NCBI GenBank assembly: GCA_019188255.1
Contig: JAETXT010000008.1
Span: forward strand, 1,240,001 to 1,304,000
Length of the DNA: 64,000 nt
Direction of reading: 5' to 3'
Source of the DNA: Verticillium longisporum
Taxonomy: Eukaryota; Ascomycota; Sordariomycetes; Glomerellales; Plectosphaerellaceae
Of this stretch, positions 1 through 13,331 are shown piece after piece. Both the position numbers and the translations under genes were made by a program. The notes under the pieces were generated by a model, which worked only from the letters and a program-made list of their open reading frames with translations, was not told the DNA's origin and did no database searches. The number at the start of each line of letters is the position of its first letter. The stretch's first letter is position 1.

Positions 1-3000
1 GGCTCAGGGTCCAGCGTAGTCTTTCCTTACGGTGAAGATGCAGCACTCGCGCAAGGATGAGCTGTTTCCGCATGTACGACCAGCGGCTCCCCGCCCCAGT
101 CTGATGGCGTGTTGGTTGTATCGCAGCATGCACTTGTTGTTGAGCATGTTTGTACCAATGATGGGTCTTGTGCCTAGCCACGAAGATATGGGTCGGTATT
201 CACTGGTATACTAACGCCAACTGCCATATGCATCCCCAAGCATCCTGGCGGCTCACAGGGTTGAGCTGCAGCGGACCACATACCAAAACGGTCATGGTTT
301 CTTGGCGACGGGTCCAAATGCGCATTCATAAGAATAAGCACAATACCATGAATGACCAGTGATAATTTTCCGGTAGGATGTCATTGAGCTCTAGTTCAGC
401 ACGAGGAACTGACAGCAGATTGAGGCATACAGTAGCCGTCACTAGCATTACAAACGTGGTTTACCGTATGACAACATACCCCTCAAGTCTCAGTAGAACC
501 TTTTCAGTTCTGAGGTAACTACTTACCTACCTAGGTAAGGCAATGTACGATCGTGGATCAGGGACCCGCTAGTGCCAGCATGATGTTACCCACGAAGATG
601 TCTTGGCGTATATCCCCAGTTGCTGCAGCAGGACTATTTCCCTGCACAGACGAGATTGAAATGGCCACGACTGAAAGTGTGCACATAACGTACTGGGAAA
701 ATAAAATAAAAGAAGGGTCCCAGGCTTCTCCCTCACCAAGGCACGTGGTTCAGCACCGAAGGTTCTGTATAGCCGCCCAAGCATGTGTGGACGTGTAGAC
801 CAGGCCCTCTACTGGTACTAAAAGCCCGTGACCGCTTGATTGTCTCGAGAATCGACATTCAACTATGGCGCAACTATACCTAAGGCACTTCGTGAGCAGG
901 GTCACCCAGTGCTTCAGATTATGATTCGGGGCTGACGTGATCTTGACGCGATTATGGGCGGCTTGCAGGTGACAAGGCAGAGCTCATACCAAAATCACCT
1001 GTGGCCATGCCTAAGGCTCGCTTGCTGGCTAGATCTCCCGAGGTCGAAAGGATTCGTGATTGTGGTGATACCTGATCAGACACGGTCGTCTTCCTCTACG
1101 CATTTGAATCATGTCAACCACAATGTGGATTACTCATCGTCTATACACGACGCTTCAAGCTGGCTCGCGGAGGAGCGGTGATGACCACTTGGGAGTAGGA
1201 CACTTGGAAAGCATGGCACGATTCTTGATCTCGTTCCCTGCTCATCGCACCGCGTCGCTCGCTGTGCGCATCAGGAAGCTTGAGTTGAAGCAGTTTTGCT
1301 ACATCTCACGTCATTAGCCTTCCTGCTGTGCTGGGTACCGAGCCGGCGCCGAAGCCATCTTTGAAAGCGGCCGGGCCCACCGGCCCGGCTGATCAGCCCC
1401 ATCAGACACGGCAGAGTGACGGACACTCTCGGCTTCCCTACTCGGATGCCTTACCCTAGCATCCACGTCTGTACACGATCCGCTGGCGAGTCGTCAGACA
1501 TAGGACCCCGACTGGTCAAATTCCGAACGCACGAGAAGAAGACGCACAACCAGCTCGTGCCAGCTGGCAAGCACCACATCACCACCGTACGAGCTCACCT
1601 GCATGGTCATCAATCACCTTGCACTTATTAAGCATGCTGCTTGAAAAAGCTTACAGACCGCTCAACGTGCTTACTCAGTAAATATCTGACTGAACACTGG
1701 CCATCAGTGCAGCCCACCTCTCCCGTGTTGCTCCCCGATTTTGACAGCATGACGCAAGCACCATGCCCGAGCTCGAGCCACCTCGACGTTCCAGACCACG
1801 CTCTTCCGCTCGGCGGGCAGGGCTTAGGCACCTAGCCCGCGGGAGCCAACCAGGCACAGATCTTCAACGGGGCGCTGGTAGCCCCTGAAAAGCGCAGCCA
1901 CCAACGTGTGTCTACTACACGCAAAAAGCTGAAAAAACAAAGAAACAAGGATGAAGGCTTGGGCGATGGATGGAGCTGTCGGCGGAAAAGAAAGCCTTAA
2001 AACAGGACGCCCCTCGGACGCGACTGCCGGAAAGAACATCGAGCGAGATGCTGTCTACGCAACCTGACATGGCGCGCTACGAATCAGTCATTCAGCTTGT
2101 TATCAACGTAGCTATTCCACTTCCTGGCCATTCGTGCGGCGTATTGGGGAAAAGAGAGGGAGTGCCAACGCCCGTGAGGGACAACAGAGCGTAAACGTGT
2201 GTGGACCAGCTAAGCTCATTTCGTCCCAGAACGACGGTGCACGCCACAGAAGCTTGTCCTCTCCTCCCGTCCCCCATGCCTCAGTCCGTCAACAAGGAGT
2301 CCGGCCAGATCGGATAGTGGGGAAGGCGGAATAAAACCTCTCAAAGGCCCCAGTGGCTGTAAGGAAGTGCTGTAGTATTGATTGCACAACTATTGACACG
2401 TCATGGTATAAGGAGGGGGCTTTTCACTCGCAGCGGGTTGGATGGTAGTCTCGAGCGGTCTAGTGTTGATGGGATGCATCTGCCAGAGCGCTTCAACACG
2501 TCCTCAATCAGCCTAGCTGGGGCAGTATGTTGGTCGAGCAGTGCCGGATGTGTATTGAACGTGTAAGGATCGTCGTATTCGATGGAGAAAAGCAGAGCTT
2601 GACTGAAGTAAAGTTTGCCATGAACATGTGAGTCGGCTGAATGCTCCGCTCGCTCCAGGCATCCACAACGTGGACGAGCACGCCGCTGGCTACAAAGCTT
2701 CCTGAAAGGGGCCATGAGTGGGTACAACCACGCAAACACCCAGAGGCCGGTGGCCCTCTTTAAAAAGCTCCTCATCTCTTTGATCCTGCTGTTCTAGGCA
2801 ATAAGCAATGTGCAGCCCGAGAGCGAGCTGCAGTCGCGGCGGGCAGCGCGCGGAGGCCGGTTCGAGCGCCGAGCAGACGGCACAGGCACTTCGTATTCAT
2901 GCCGGACGGCCAAGGGCACATGTCGGGTACATTCTGAACACGGAAGAACCGGATGGTTTGAGAGGGAGAGGGGGTGGGGCGAAATGGCCCAAGAGCGAGA

Positions 3001-5361
3001 GTACTCTACACAAGCCGACCGAAGAAAGGCTTGGGGCAACGGGGGAGGACCTTGCTGCAGCGAGCATGTCCCTGATTAATGATTGCCATGACCCGCCATG
3101 GGGATGCCTGCATCTTTAGCCCCCATTTGTGGCCGAACCGGCTTCACGAAGCAGGCTGTGCCTCACGCGAGAATCTAAAAGTCAATCAAGCTGTTTCTCG
3201 AATGTCGATAGGGCAGCCGCATACCACAACTGGGACGCACTCCCGCCGGAATGTTTGCATGGCAACTGTGGCAGCCATTCGAAGAGCGACACGAGGTAGC
3301 AGCGGCTGTGCTGGCAATGATCGGCCCACTTCCAAGACACCGAGAGAAGCTGGACCGGCCGACAGAGCAGTTGAGATCGAGGTGGGCGCGAGATTCGACA
3401 CGACAGTGTGCCGGCAGCGGCACACCCGAAATCCACAAGCGCCATAACAGTCGGTATCGAAGCCGCCATGTGCAACGCTGCAGCCTCCCCGAACAAACAA
3501 GGTTGGGTGGTTTTGTTGCTTTGTCGTGGGCCAGTCGAGCGGAGCCTGACCTCGTCATTCAGGTCGCAATGTGCCCAAAAGCAGACAGATGGCTCAGCAG
3601 AAGTGGTGTCCATCGCTCGACAATACCCTTCAGCTGGTGACGACCCTTGTGAAAGCTACTGCACTTTGCACAAAGAAAGCGGGCAGAAAGTGTCTGTTTC
3701 AGGCTGCGACCTTGGAACCCCCTCGGCGGCGTTTCGCAATTTGTGCTGTCGAGCCGAGAAGCAATCGTGGACAAAAGTTATGCTTGCCCATTGTGTACTT
3801 GGTTTTGTGCCTGCTAGGCACATTTGTGCATCGCTGTCCGTCTTGTGCTCGTTCTCTTGGGCCTGCCTGGCTGTCTCGCATGCCCTCCGGCGATCCGTGT
3901 GCCTTGGTATTACGGGGCCGACTCCAGTGGGAAATGCTGAGCGCTGATGAGGCCTGATGAGGGGCCTCATGAAGGGGGCTTGAGGGCTGGATGCTTCGAC
4001 AAGCAAAGCAAGCAGGCCTCTCGATTCGATGCATGTCATGGCCTGCTCAAATGCCCAAGTTGACGACCTGATCGCGGCCTCGTAACATGATCAATGAGGC
4101 GAGTCGTGAGAGGCAACCCAAGAATCCTACCGCCCCTGACGGTTGCATAAAAGGAACCTTGTGAAGACAACCTTTGTGTAGCAGTAGTAGGTGGTAGCAC
4201 ATGGCATGGACCAGGAATCACCACACCCACTACTTCATGAGAAGATGGGCAAGAGGGGGGTCGGGGGCTCAAATGTACGCCGTCTTGATCCGTTGGTGTG
4301 GAAGGGGTTCCAAGACTCGCTTTTGCTGTCGTTGACACCGCAGATGTTAAGCCCTGTCTGGGAATCTTCGTTCAAATGCTAACAGAAAGAGAGGGCCAAG
4401 GTTCGTATGGTAGGTAACAGATACCTGGTTATCCATCCTTGACTTTGTCACTTGTCTGGTAGCCCTGCTGCCTGACAGCGCGGGCCTTTAGGATGGATCT
4501 ACAGCGCTCTGACCAATCAGTCTTGTACTGCGGAGGCCTTGGTCAGGAACAAACCGTGTTCATTGGCTCATGTCAATCAGTCGCCGAATGCGGCTTTTCC
4601 TGTCACACACCCGGGTGTAATGCATTTACGTGTTGCGATGCGACTGTGGGCAGGTGCCAACGGTCAACGGGGCATGATGACTGGCGGGCCTTCATTCAAT
4701 ACACCCCCTCTGGTGTGGCATGACCCCCTGAGTGGAGCAGCAATCTCGCTTTCCTTCCTCATCAAACCCACTTCCAACAAAACACGCCAGTCCCTTCCAA
4801 TTCCTGCCGCGGGTCCTTTCGTTCCCTGGCCCGTCTGTCCCAGTCAGTCCAGTCCTGTGCGTGCCCGAGTCCCACTGTTCACTGACGCTTCACCCTCGTT
4901 CATCCACCCTCACGTTCTCTTCTCTCCCCCTTCCACCCACAGTCATTCTCTCGCTCTCGCCCATCGATCGTTGTTCGGGAACCCCAAACGCCCATCAACA
5001 ACAGTACAGCGTTATCCGTTCTCTCATTCTGCTTCTCTCTGGGTTTCTTTGAGGAAAAGAACAATCCTCAACTCTCGACCGGGTCATACACGTCGAAGAC
5101 CCTGAGTTGCCCTCAGATGCAACCACGCCAGTGATTCTACACATCGACTAGACTCGCATCACGAGTACGATCATCAAAAAGACATTGACCGACTTTGTCT
5201 GGCCCTCGAGGGAACTTGACCTTTGGACCGACGACAACATCCCCTAGTTCCACGGTCCGCGTTCGACGCCTGGTTCGCTCAACCGGCATCCCAACCGTTG
5301 CCGACCATTGGCTCTACCCTCGACTCTCGTTACTTTCATCTTTCCCTCGACCTACCTCAAT
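1..5361. other. gene-poor stretch upstream of the WSC gene
   Basis: No reading frame here shows a recognisable domain, signal peptide or consistent splice pattern. The frames of 60-190 codons overlap on both strands, as expected by chance at this base composition. The last 600 bases (about 4740-5340) are rich in C and T, typical of the promoter and 5' leader of the fungal gene that follows. A CCAAT box occurs near 4512. I support no gene in this interval. Confidence 0.6.
1370..1389. repeat. short perfect GC-rich hairpin
   Basis: GCCGGGCC at 1370-1377 is followed by a four-base loop CACC and the exact complement GGCCCGGC at 1382-1389. It lies in the gene-poor stretch. It is not followed by a T run and belongs to no visible gene, so no function is assigned. 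Confidence 0.7.
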
Positions 5362-6334
5362 ATGAAGTTTTCTCAAGTAGCTTGGGCCTGCTTGGCCGCC
5401 GCCGCCTCGGTGCAAGCCCAAGAAGCGCCAGTAAAGGTCAAACCGTACCCTCAGGGTGCGCCTCTGCTCGACAACCAAGTATACCAGGGTTGCTTCAGTT
5501 CTCGGGGCGAGCTACAAAAGATCTATTCCGACAGGAACGTCAGCAATGGAGCCTGTGCTGGTGCATGCAAGGCGAAATACAACGTGTACGCGATGAACGG
5601 CGCCACTTGCTACTGTGGTGACACCTACCCAGCCGCAAAGGACCTTGTCGACCAGGACAAATGCAACTACAACTGTCCAGGCTATCCTTACGATGCCTGT
5701 ACGTGCCTCCTCTCCTCCAACACACTGGCTCTTTGAAACTGACGAGCTGATAACAAAAATAGGTGGCGGCATCAAGGACGGAACATTCTATGATGTCTTC
5801 AACTCCGGTCTCGATGTTGTGGTTGAGAACTTTGTGCCCATAGTGACGTCGACTTCGTCGATACCTTCCGCGACTCCCACATATGTTTCGAACGCTCCAT
5901 CTACAACGGCTGGACAAGACGCCGTGACATCTGCAAGCAACGCCCCTGTCGAGAGCGATAGTGGAGATTCTGGGAATGGCGGTCCTTCCATTGGCGGCAT
6001 CATCGCGGGTGTCGTTGTAGGCGTGGTTGCCATGGCTGCCATTGCTGGCGCCATCTTCTGGTGGGTGCGTCGCAAACGCAACTCTGAGATTGAAGAAGAA
6101 CACCGCCGCAACGCCGCGGTGAACTCTTTCATTGCCGGCGCGAAGCCCCCGAGCAGCAGCGGCGGTATTTCCATGACCGATTCTCGCATGGATCCCGGGT
6201 TCGCTCACCGCCGGATGAGCGACGGCAGCATCGCCGACAACCAAGACTATTCGCGCAAGATTCTTCGAGTACGTTTCAATAGCTTTCACAGTGTCAGAGA
6301 GACCAACTAACATGGCTAGGTAACCAACGCATGA
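5362..6334 (+). CDS. WSC-domain cell-wall stress sensor (Wsc1/Slg1-like)
   Basis: Three exons are inferred: 5362-5698, 5763-6268 and 6320-6334, giving about 285 residues. The start ATG precedes a hydrophobic signal peptide (residues 1-19). A Cys-rich WSC domain follows (about 38-115, beginning YQGCF, with CYCGDTYP). Next are a Ser/Thr-rich linker, a single transmembrane segment (about 190-212, IIAGVVVGVVAMAAIAGAIF) with an RRKR stop-transfer cluster, and a cytoplasmic tail. Intron 1 splits a WSC cysteine codon and has an ACTGAC branch site. The short third exon adds VTNA after DYSRKILR, matching the conserved end of Wsc tails; reading through the second donor would give an unrelated tail. Known family role: plasma-membrane mechanosensor feeding Rho1 and the cell-wall-integrity MAP kinase pathway. 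Confidence 0.93.
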
Positions 6335-7797
6335 GAGAGCGCCATGCCAGTCACGACGAACGACCTCTGCCCGTGATCCCCTCACCACAAATACACCCAT
6401 TTCCCCGGCTTTCTAGGCGTTTCTGATGTTTCTCTTGCTGGTTTTGCTTTGGGCGGCTTGATCGCCGAGGCGATACGAGCACGGTGTTGATTTGTTGTGT
6501 TTTCTCGTCTCATCTGTCTTGTCACGGTGCAGGGATATCCATCAGCTCGAGGTTTACGACGGAGGTTCATTTGCGAGTTGGATTTTCATTTTCGAAAACG
6601 CACCATCACCGCCATCCAACCCACCCAACGGACACCGAGCAACAATTACGCCATCCACTCCTTCATTTTTCCCAGTCTACAGCTCTTATTCTTTTTAGAC
6701 CTTCAGAGGTATACCGGGTGTCTCGAGACACCCCTCACCCATCGACTCATGGCACGGCCCATTGACCACCGGCTTCTGGTTCATGGACAAAGTTATCTTT
6801 GTACATGAACAGAGGAAGATGATCGCTGGCCCGGCCTCCTACATACCTACACATACCTGTTTTACGATTTTCGGATGGATCAGTGGTGGAGATGGAGTAC
6901 TGCAGCACGGACGGCTGAGGGAGTCTCGTGGCGTGTATAGATAGGGTGGCCCCCCGCAATCCCACCGGCTGAGCCATGGATATGCTGCGGTTGTCCTGGC
7001 CCGACGGGAGAGGGGATGAGCTCATGTGTGCTGGGCTTCTGGGATTGAAGACGGACATGTCCGGCATCCGGGGCAGGCTGGCTCGCGTTGGATGCTGTGC
7101 CGTTAGGGATGCGCTGGCAGGCGTGTGGGTAGCTCGGTTTACGTAGAGCTACGCATTGTAATCGAGCATAAAAGCGATCAGAACTCATCGCCGTACACTG
7201 ATGCGCTTTTTCTTGTCTCTAATTCCCAGGTTCTGCAAGAGTATCCTATTATTCGCATTCGGAGATTTCAGAGCCGTCACGACAAACGCACAAGGCCCCA
7301 TCAACGCGGTCATGATGAAACGCAGCCCAAGCGACGACGATTTTCCAACAACAAATCAAGTCATACATCAACTCGAGCCAGAGCATCACAGGAGCTCTCC
7401 TCACCCGAACCCACGGTTCGGGGATGACCGACCGGCCAAGACCCAGGGAACCGAGGAGGGCCGTGTGGGTTCGCGGGGAAACCAGCCGAGACGTGTGTGC
7501 TCAGATGCGCCAACAAGTGCCGTTCCCTGTGCGGCGTAAGGTACGGATCGGTCAGTGTTGGTGGGGGGAGTGCGAAGGAGGCCGCCCCCCCTCTCTCTCT
7601 CTCTTTGTTCCTCGCTGACTACCTTACTACCGGCCGTTTGGCTGTCTAAGCTAGCCAGCTGGGTACCTGTTTGGATCACGGGGGCGACGGGCAGCAAGTT
7701 ACACAGACTTGAGAGGGGGGGTACAGACCGTTTGGGTTTGGGCGGTTTCGATCGGTTCGGGCAAGGCCCCCTGACGATCACGGTGCGATTTATCCTG

Positions 7798-7800
<3 letters not shown>

Positions 7801-7836
<36 letters not shown>
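7801..7836. repeat. (TG)18 microsatellite
   Basis: Eighteen uninterrupted TG dinucleotides follow CTGCTC and end at CGGATC. Length is likely to vary between strains. Confidence 0.97.
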
Positions 7837-7838
<2 letters not shown>

Positions 7839-8058
7839 GATCAAGGCTCCATTTTTCCAATGATTGGGCGTCGGCACTGCCACTTGGGTTCCTGGGTTTG
7901 GAAAAGGGAAGATTGCTTTTAGGACGTGGGCTTGTCTGTCTGGTAGCTTGAATGAATTGGATGAGGAGGCTATGCTGTGCCAGGGAAGGGGTGGAATAGC
8001 ACTTGGATCTTGGTTTGTGCGAGGGGTTGGACGTGTGGGTTCCGGCCGGGTTTTGTCT

Positions 8059-8392
8059 CATCCCTTTGAACCCGAAATTGATCTCAGGCACAAAAAATAC
8101 GTACCAGAAGGACCCAGCTAACGTGGCAGAAATGAGCTTTACAGCCAACCAAATCGTAGACCTAGCCCACAGTACATCCACAATAAGCTATAGTACTACA
8201 GGACACCTAATAACATCAGGCGTACTAGGGTATAGAGTGAGGATCTTAGGTGGATTACGTTAGAATGAGGTAGGGCTCTAGGTACTGAGTAAGGTGGTAA
8301 AAGGTAGCGGCGCTAAACCTGATTATGAAGGCGGTATACGGCTTATGGGGCGCTTGCTTGTACCTGAGATCAATTTCGGGTTCAAAGGGATG
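8059..8392. mobile_element. MITE-like inverted-repeat element, copy 1
   Basis: The arms at 8059-8093 and 8358-8392 are inverted copies of each other over 35 bases with one mismatch, each outer end reading CATCCCTTTGAACCCGAAAT. The 264-base interior has no coding potential. The arms are related to those of the inverted repeat at 45310-45513, which shares CATCCCTTT at its ends and CTCAGGTAC at the inner side of the arm. Two dispersed copies argue for a small non-autonomous transposon family. No clear target duplication flanks either copy, so the exact ends are uncertain. Confidence 0.6.
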
Positions 8393-8906
8393 GCCTGGGG
8401 TCCTGTTGCAGTAGTCGCGGGGTATGACGTTCAATTTGCCACAGATAGGTGCAGAAGGGGTCTTGCATTTCCTTTTTGCTCGGTGTCGGTGTTTGATTTT
8501 ATGCTCAACCTTGACGCGGAGATGAGCGATGAGCCTGCCTGTTGTTTCACGCACCGCCCAGGGATTCGGCAGGATGGACCGATCGTCGGTATTCAGATCG
8601 CGTTCGGCGGTGATCTCCAGGTCGTTGCCATACCAGTCACTGTAGACTCTCAATTTGACTCACGCGGTGGATGCACACGATCAACTGCAGGTCCTCAACG
8701 AGGTCCGAAAAGTGCAAATTTGTGAGGTAAACGGCTTCTCATCGATCTCCTATGCTATTCCATGCTGCTTCAAGGCGTTTCGAAACGACGGCAACGCTGG
8801 CTTCATCATGTCTAACCATTCAAGTCGTGATACGTCTCATCAATCATTTGTAAAATCATCCCTAATCTCCACAGTGATCTGTATGCCGGGTTCCAAAGGA
8901 CACACT

Positions 8907-11900
8907 CTACTGCAGCATCGGCGCACACTCGCCTCGGTGAACCCGCCAGTCCTTCTTCTGACACTCAGCGCTGCAGTACTTTTCTGTCTGGCATCGGGAG
9001 CACTTCTTGAGCGGCCCACCCGTGCCCTTGGCCTCGGTCGCGCGACAGTTGCTGCAACGCTCCCTTGCGGGGACGTCCTGATTTCTTGCCAGCGAGCGGA
9101 ATCTGTCAAAGTCAAAGACGTCTTCGACGAACGACACGGCGAACGTGGGGCTGATGGCAATGCGTGTCGCGTGCTTTGCGCCCTGTTCCCAGTACGGTAG
9201 GCCGACAAAGCTATCAGGGAAACGACCGGCGCCGCAGGAACAGAGCACCGATTCACCAGGCTCAACGGAGAGGGAATCTTGCCAGACTTGGCGTATTCAC
9301 AGGACTTCTTATGAGACCAACTGCGTCCCCGCTCAGCCAGAGCAGGCAGTGCCCTCTTCCACAGGACGAGCTCGTCGTCGTCGACTGTGATGGAACAGAT
9401 TTCCAGGGTGCGCAGCGTCATGAGGAAGTCGCCTACGTCACCGGAGGTAATGATGGATATGGTCAAGGGGAGAACGGCGGCATCGAGGACGATCGAAGAA
9501 GAGGCGCCGTCGAGCCGGAACGCCGAGACGAAGAGAAGCATGTGGATCCCGCCGCGATCAGGATGGTCAATGGCGAAAAGCCCCGTCTGACCTCCCTGTA
9601 AGCCAGAGGCGATCATGAAAATGGTGAACAGAGACTCCTTGAAGTTAAGACGAGCAGATGTCGACTTGACCCCTCCCTTTTGCGACGCTTCGCGAGCCTG
9701 TGCCTCCCGCGGTGAGAATTGCGCAGACGTCAGAGATGTGAGCCATCCAAGTGAGTCCTTGTCAGAAAGATCTAGGATGGGCAGGCGATCGAGGGAAAGA
9801 TGGGGAGAATTCAGTGTGACCGGAAACAAGCCGGATTTGACATCCTTGGCGGCCACCGATGGATATATGAAGTCTGTCAGGGCTGGTAGTGACAGAGGCT
9901 CTGCAAGGGGCACTACAGCTTCAACATAGCCCGACTTTCGAGCGACGCGAGTCCGTCCATTGCGTGAGTCAATTGGGACTGGGAACGTCATGGGTAGAGC
10001 CACGTTAGTGTCAACAAAGACAAACTCCACCGTGAACGGTGACGCCTGACGAAGCTTCACAGCGATTTTGTCTTTGAGAAGTTGTTCAGCTTGGAGGGGG
10101 AGCTGGCTCAAGCGGCCAACTATACTGGTGATCTTGCCGCTCAAGTCACTCTCGGCCATGAAGCGCGATCGGCCACTGATACCAGGCGTGCCGCTTGAAG
10201 TATCAAAATTTCCTGGCCCTGCACAATACACTGGGTACCTTTTCTGACCAGGAAGATATTTCGTGACGAAGATATGCTTGGCTGCGTCCAATCGTGCCTG
10301 GAACACCAGCATTTCCGGGCCGAGAACTGGATAGTAGAAAGCTTGACTTTGAGGATTGACCTGGACCTCAAGCCCGACCAAGGCCGACTTAGGTTCGGCT
10401 TGGAGCGCACCAGCGGGGACATAGAACGAGGCAATCAGTGGCGCGTTACTGGACCACCCGTTCTCATCCTGATCTACGTGCACACGGAAGCCGTCTTCTG
10501 TTGCCAGACCTGAAGTGCTGACTGTGCCAAAGTTCAGATGTACGTCACCAAACGTGTTGTGCCACTGGCTGGCGGCAGTAGGACTAGATCTCAACGATCC
10601 CATGAATGTCGGCGCAGAAAGCCTAGCCTCCGGTGAACTGCTGTACAGTCGGGACACTTCTGCACGCGGAATAACCAACGTAACAGCCACGACTTCGGGG
10701 ATTTCGGACCGGGCGGCAAATGGCCCAGCAGATGGGCTGCGGCGAACTGAGCTGCGAAGCCAGTCGGGGGAGAAGAGGTTGTGCACGTGGAAAAGTGAGC
10801 CTCTCTCCTGGGCATGTTGGCCCGAGAATACGAGAGTTTTGTCCCCTAGAATCATTTTATCTAGTTCCATGCAGATCTCTGCAATGTCTGCGACCAGTGT
10901 TGACTTTCCAAGAAACTTGAGCAGTGCCATGAGGCTGCCGCGGTGAAAGTGGGTAAAGACAGAGGTTGGACCATACTGTGAGCTACCAGGGCCACTTAGT
11001 GTTAGCATCGCCATCGGATTTTCGTGTACGAACATCTTCAGGTACATCTGAAAGACGATCGCGGCAAGCTCTCGAGGCTTAGCTTGGACACGAATGGAGG
11101 CATGGGTACCAGACAGGCTACCATTGTGTTTCCAACTGATGCGGCTGTGAACCTGGGCAGGGCTGGTCTTAGAGGCGCTCAACCCAAGCATTGTTTCTTG
11201 CAGCGTCGAGACGGCTATGGCGTTCGTCCAGTATTCAACTGGACTGACGCCGAGGAGCAACGAGACGGTGGGAGCGTGGCCGCAAAGGAGGTTGTCGAGA
11301 ATTTCCTGATCAGAAGAGCTTGAGCCTTTCAGAAGTGTTTCTGTAGATAGCGTCGCCCACGGCTGCGGAGCTAGGAGTGGTATGAGGGACACCAAGATGT
11401 TCAAGGTACCGACATGGTCGGCTAGGTTGGACGTATCAATGACATCGAATATTCTTGGAACACCCGGTCCGACATTCAACTCGAGCACGCGCGAGTCGAA
11501 CTGTCGCCTGTACCAGCCAGCTGACGAATCTTGGTGCTGCAATGTATGGCAGAAGGCAAATACATCCGCAGAAGCAAACCTCACAACCAAGCGACGGGCT
11601 TTGAACATGGCACTGCAGGCAATAAGCCAAGCCTTAAACTGGGCCTTTGCCGAAGCCACTGCGTTGAACTTTTCATGACGGTATTCGGGACGCAGCGGTG
11701 ACGCCTCGGCCAGGGGCGCATAGCCCGTGGCGAGGTGGAACCCCAGAATGGGATCGGTGCCATAGTGAAGGGCGACTTGCTCGGAAAGGGAGGCTGCGAT
11801 CAGGGGGTTGGGAATGGATGGCGCATCGAAGCCGGTGGTTCCGTGCTTCCAGAAGTAGTTGTATTCTTCAACAACATCTTCTTGTCCCGCAGTCAATATG

Positions 11901-12622
11901 GGTGCTGCAGAGCGCACAGCAGTGGTGACGAAGGGCAACTCGTTTTCTTTGCTCCGGAATCGTAAGGCCATGTCAGCCACGGACCGTTTCAGGTGCCTCT
12001 TGAAGGCTTCCCTCTGTGCAGAGTCGGGTTCCGTGGAAGCAGCTGCGTACTTGAGCCAGACCGATCGAATGTCATCCAGCGTACCCTCGTCGCTGAAAGG
12101 AAGTATACTGCCATATACGCTTGACTTCCAAGCCTCGAGGCCCTCGGAGGACGCGACCAGCTTTTTGGATTGTGACGACAGGCATTCCATATCCGAACCA
12201 TCGAGATAAAGATGATAGTACATGTTCCAAAGCGAGCTGCTGTCAAGGTCATCGCCATGATCGATGATGAAGGAAAAAAGGACAATGTTGCGGGCTGAAG
12301 GGCTGTTAGAAGACGGTACTCGGTATCTCCACTTGTTAGTAAGGGCGTACCTAGAATGCTGGGCTCAGTGTCGCAGCAGGTGATGTCGAGTTTTCGGGGA
12401 CCTGAACTCGATCAATCCAATGCCGCAATAACGGACGAGGGCCAACATACATGATTTTTCCTGCATGTAGGCAGTGAAGAGGATGTTGCGTGCATCACCA
12501 CAGCCAGCAAGGAGAATGTTGGCATCCCGGCCTTGGGGAACGGCACGAGTGAGACTAATGGCGGGTGTGTTGCCAATGGGATAAAATTGTGCCGTAGCAC
12601 TCGCGACTGAAGGAACAAGCAT
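8907..12622 (-). CDS. DUF4470 / MYND zinc-finger protein with an apparent one-base frameshift
   Basis: Three exons are inferred (12622-12451, 12401-12351, 12294-8907) with introns of 49 and 56 bp. The joined N-terminus runs FYPIGNTPAISLTR, then ILLAGCGDARNILFTAY, then LDITCCDTEPSILARN. This is the pattern of fungal DUF4470 proteins, with a nucleotide-binding-like glycine loop. The C-terminus (about 1155-1203) is a MYND finger with CSNC, CSRC, YCSAEC and H-x3-C zinc ligands. The long frame and the MYND frame differ by one base near 9272-9274. There, a CCC run would restore the expected junction if it were CCCC, and the total length then divides by three (about 1203 residues). MYND fingers mediate protein contacts; the cellular role is not known to me. 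The frameshift could be a sequencing error. Confidence 0.82.
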
Positions 12623-13331
12623 CGTGCTCACGCCTGGAGCTATCTCTCGCGGTAGGTGGGATGGATCGATGTGGAACGACCCGAAGCTGTTGGAGGTGGA
12701 GTGTACTTAGAGTGAGTATCACCAATTCAGGCCCTTAGTCGTGGCTGCTGTCTGGAAGGAACTTCTGTGTCGAGCGATCCTGAGGCTCCCTCATGAGCCC
12801 GATGAACCAAAAAAGTGGCGGTGAAACGAGTTGCCCCCGAAATCGATTTGGTTTGAGTAGCTTCTCTGGAAAGCTGCTACTTATAGCTCAAAATTTGTCG
12901 AGCTGTATCTGGGGTTTGGCCAGCCGGAGTTTCTTTGACACCGCCAAGTGGGTGTTTGCTAGGCACCTTACCTCAGGTCCAGGTCCAGGTCCAGGTGAAG
13001 GTGCAGCTGGGCGGCAACTGAGCGAGCAAACGACACAGACGCACAGACCCGAGGAGCTGTCCAGGACCCACTTTGGCATTTCCTCTGTTCGCGATGCTTT
13101 GACGCGTTTAGTTTTTGAAGCCTCGTCCAAACCACATCCAACCATAACGGCCAGCTCCATTGCCGCACTTTCTCCATCCCTTTGCAGATTCTATCGGTTT
13201 GATCTTTCTATCAGCCGATCCAGCGACACAAACCCGGTAATTCGCTAACGTACGGGCATTCCTGCCTTCGCCTCGACAACTCGTTGTCCCTTTGATCTAC
13301 GATTGCGAAGCAAAGCCACCACCCGGTCAGC
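12623..13331. other. intergenic region between divergent MYND and WD40-like genes
   Basis: This divergent promoter region of about 700 bases carries a short hexanucleotide repeat (GGTCCA, about 3.5 copies near 12976-12998). No gene is supported; the frames here lack start context and domains. Confidence 0.55.

Larger units (their letters stand above)
6335..8906. other. intergenic region with simple repeats and a hairpin element
   Basis: This 2.6-kb gap holds the 3' region of the WSC gene, a CT run near 7592-7606, an 18-unit TG microsatellite and an inverted-repeat element at 8059-8392. No supported gene. The frames seen run through the microsatellite and lack any domain. Confidence 0.6.

Noticed and set aside
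3182..3957. Several overlapping frames of 100-180 codons on both strands
   Set aside because: No frame has a domain or codon pattern better than its competitors; judged chance.
4539..5105. Plus-strand frame of 188 codons before the WSC gene
   Set aside because: It begins at a non-ATG codon and runs through the C/T-rich leader, so the Pro/Ser composition simply reflects that DNA.
5540..6400. Minus-strand frame of 286 codons
   Set aside because: It is the antisense shadow of the well-supported WSC gene.
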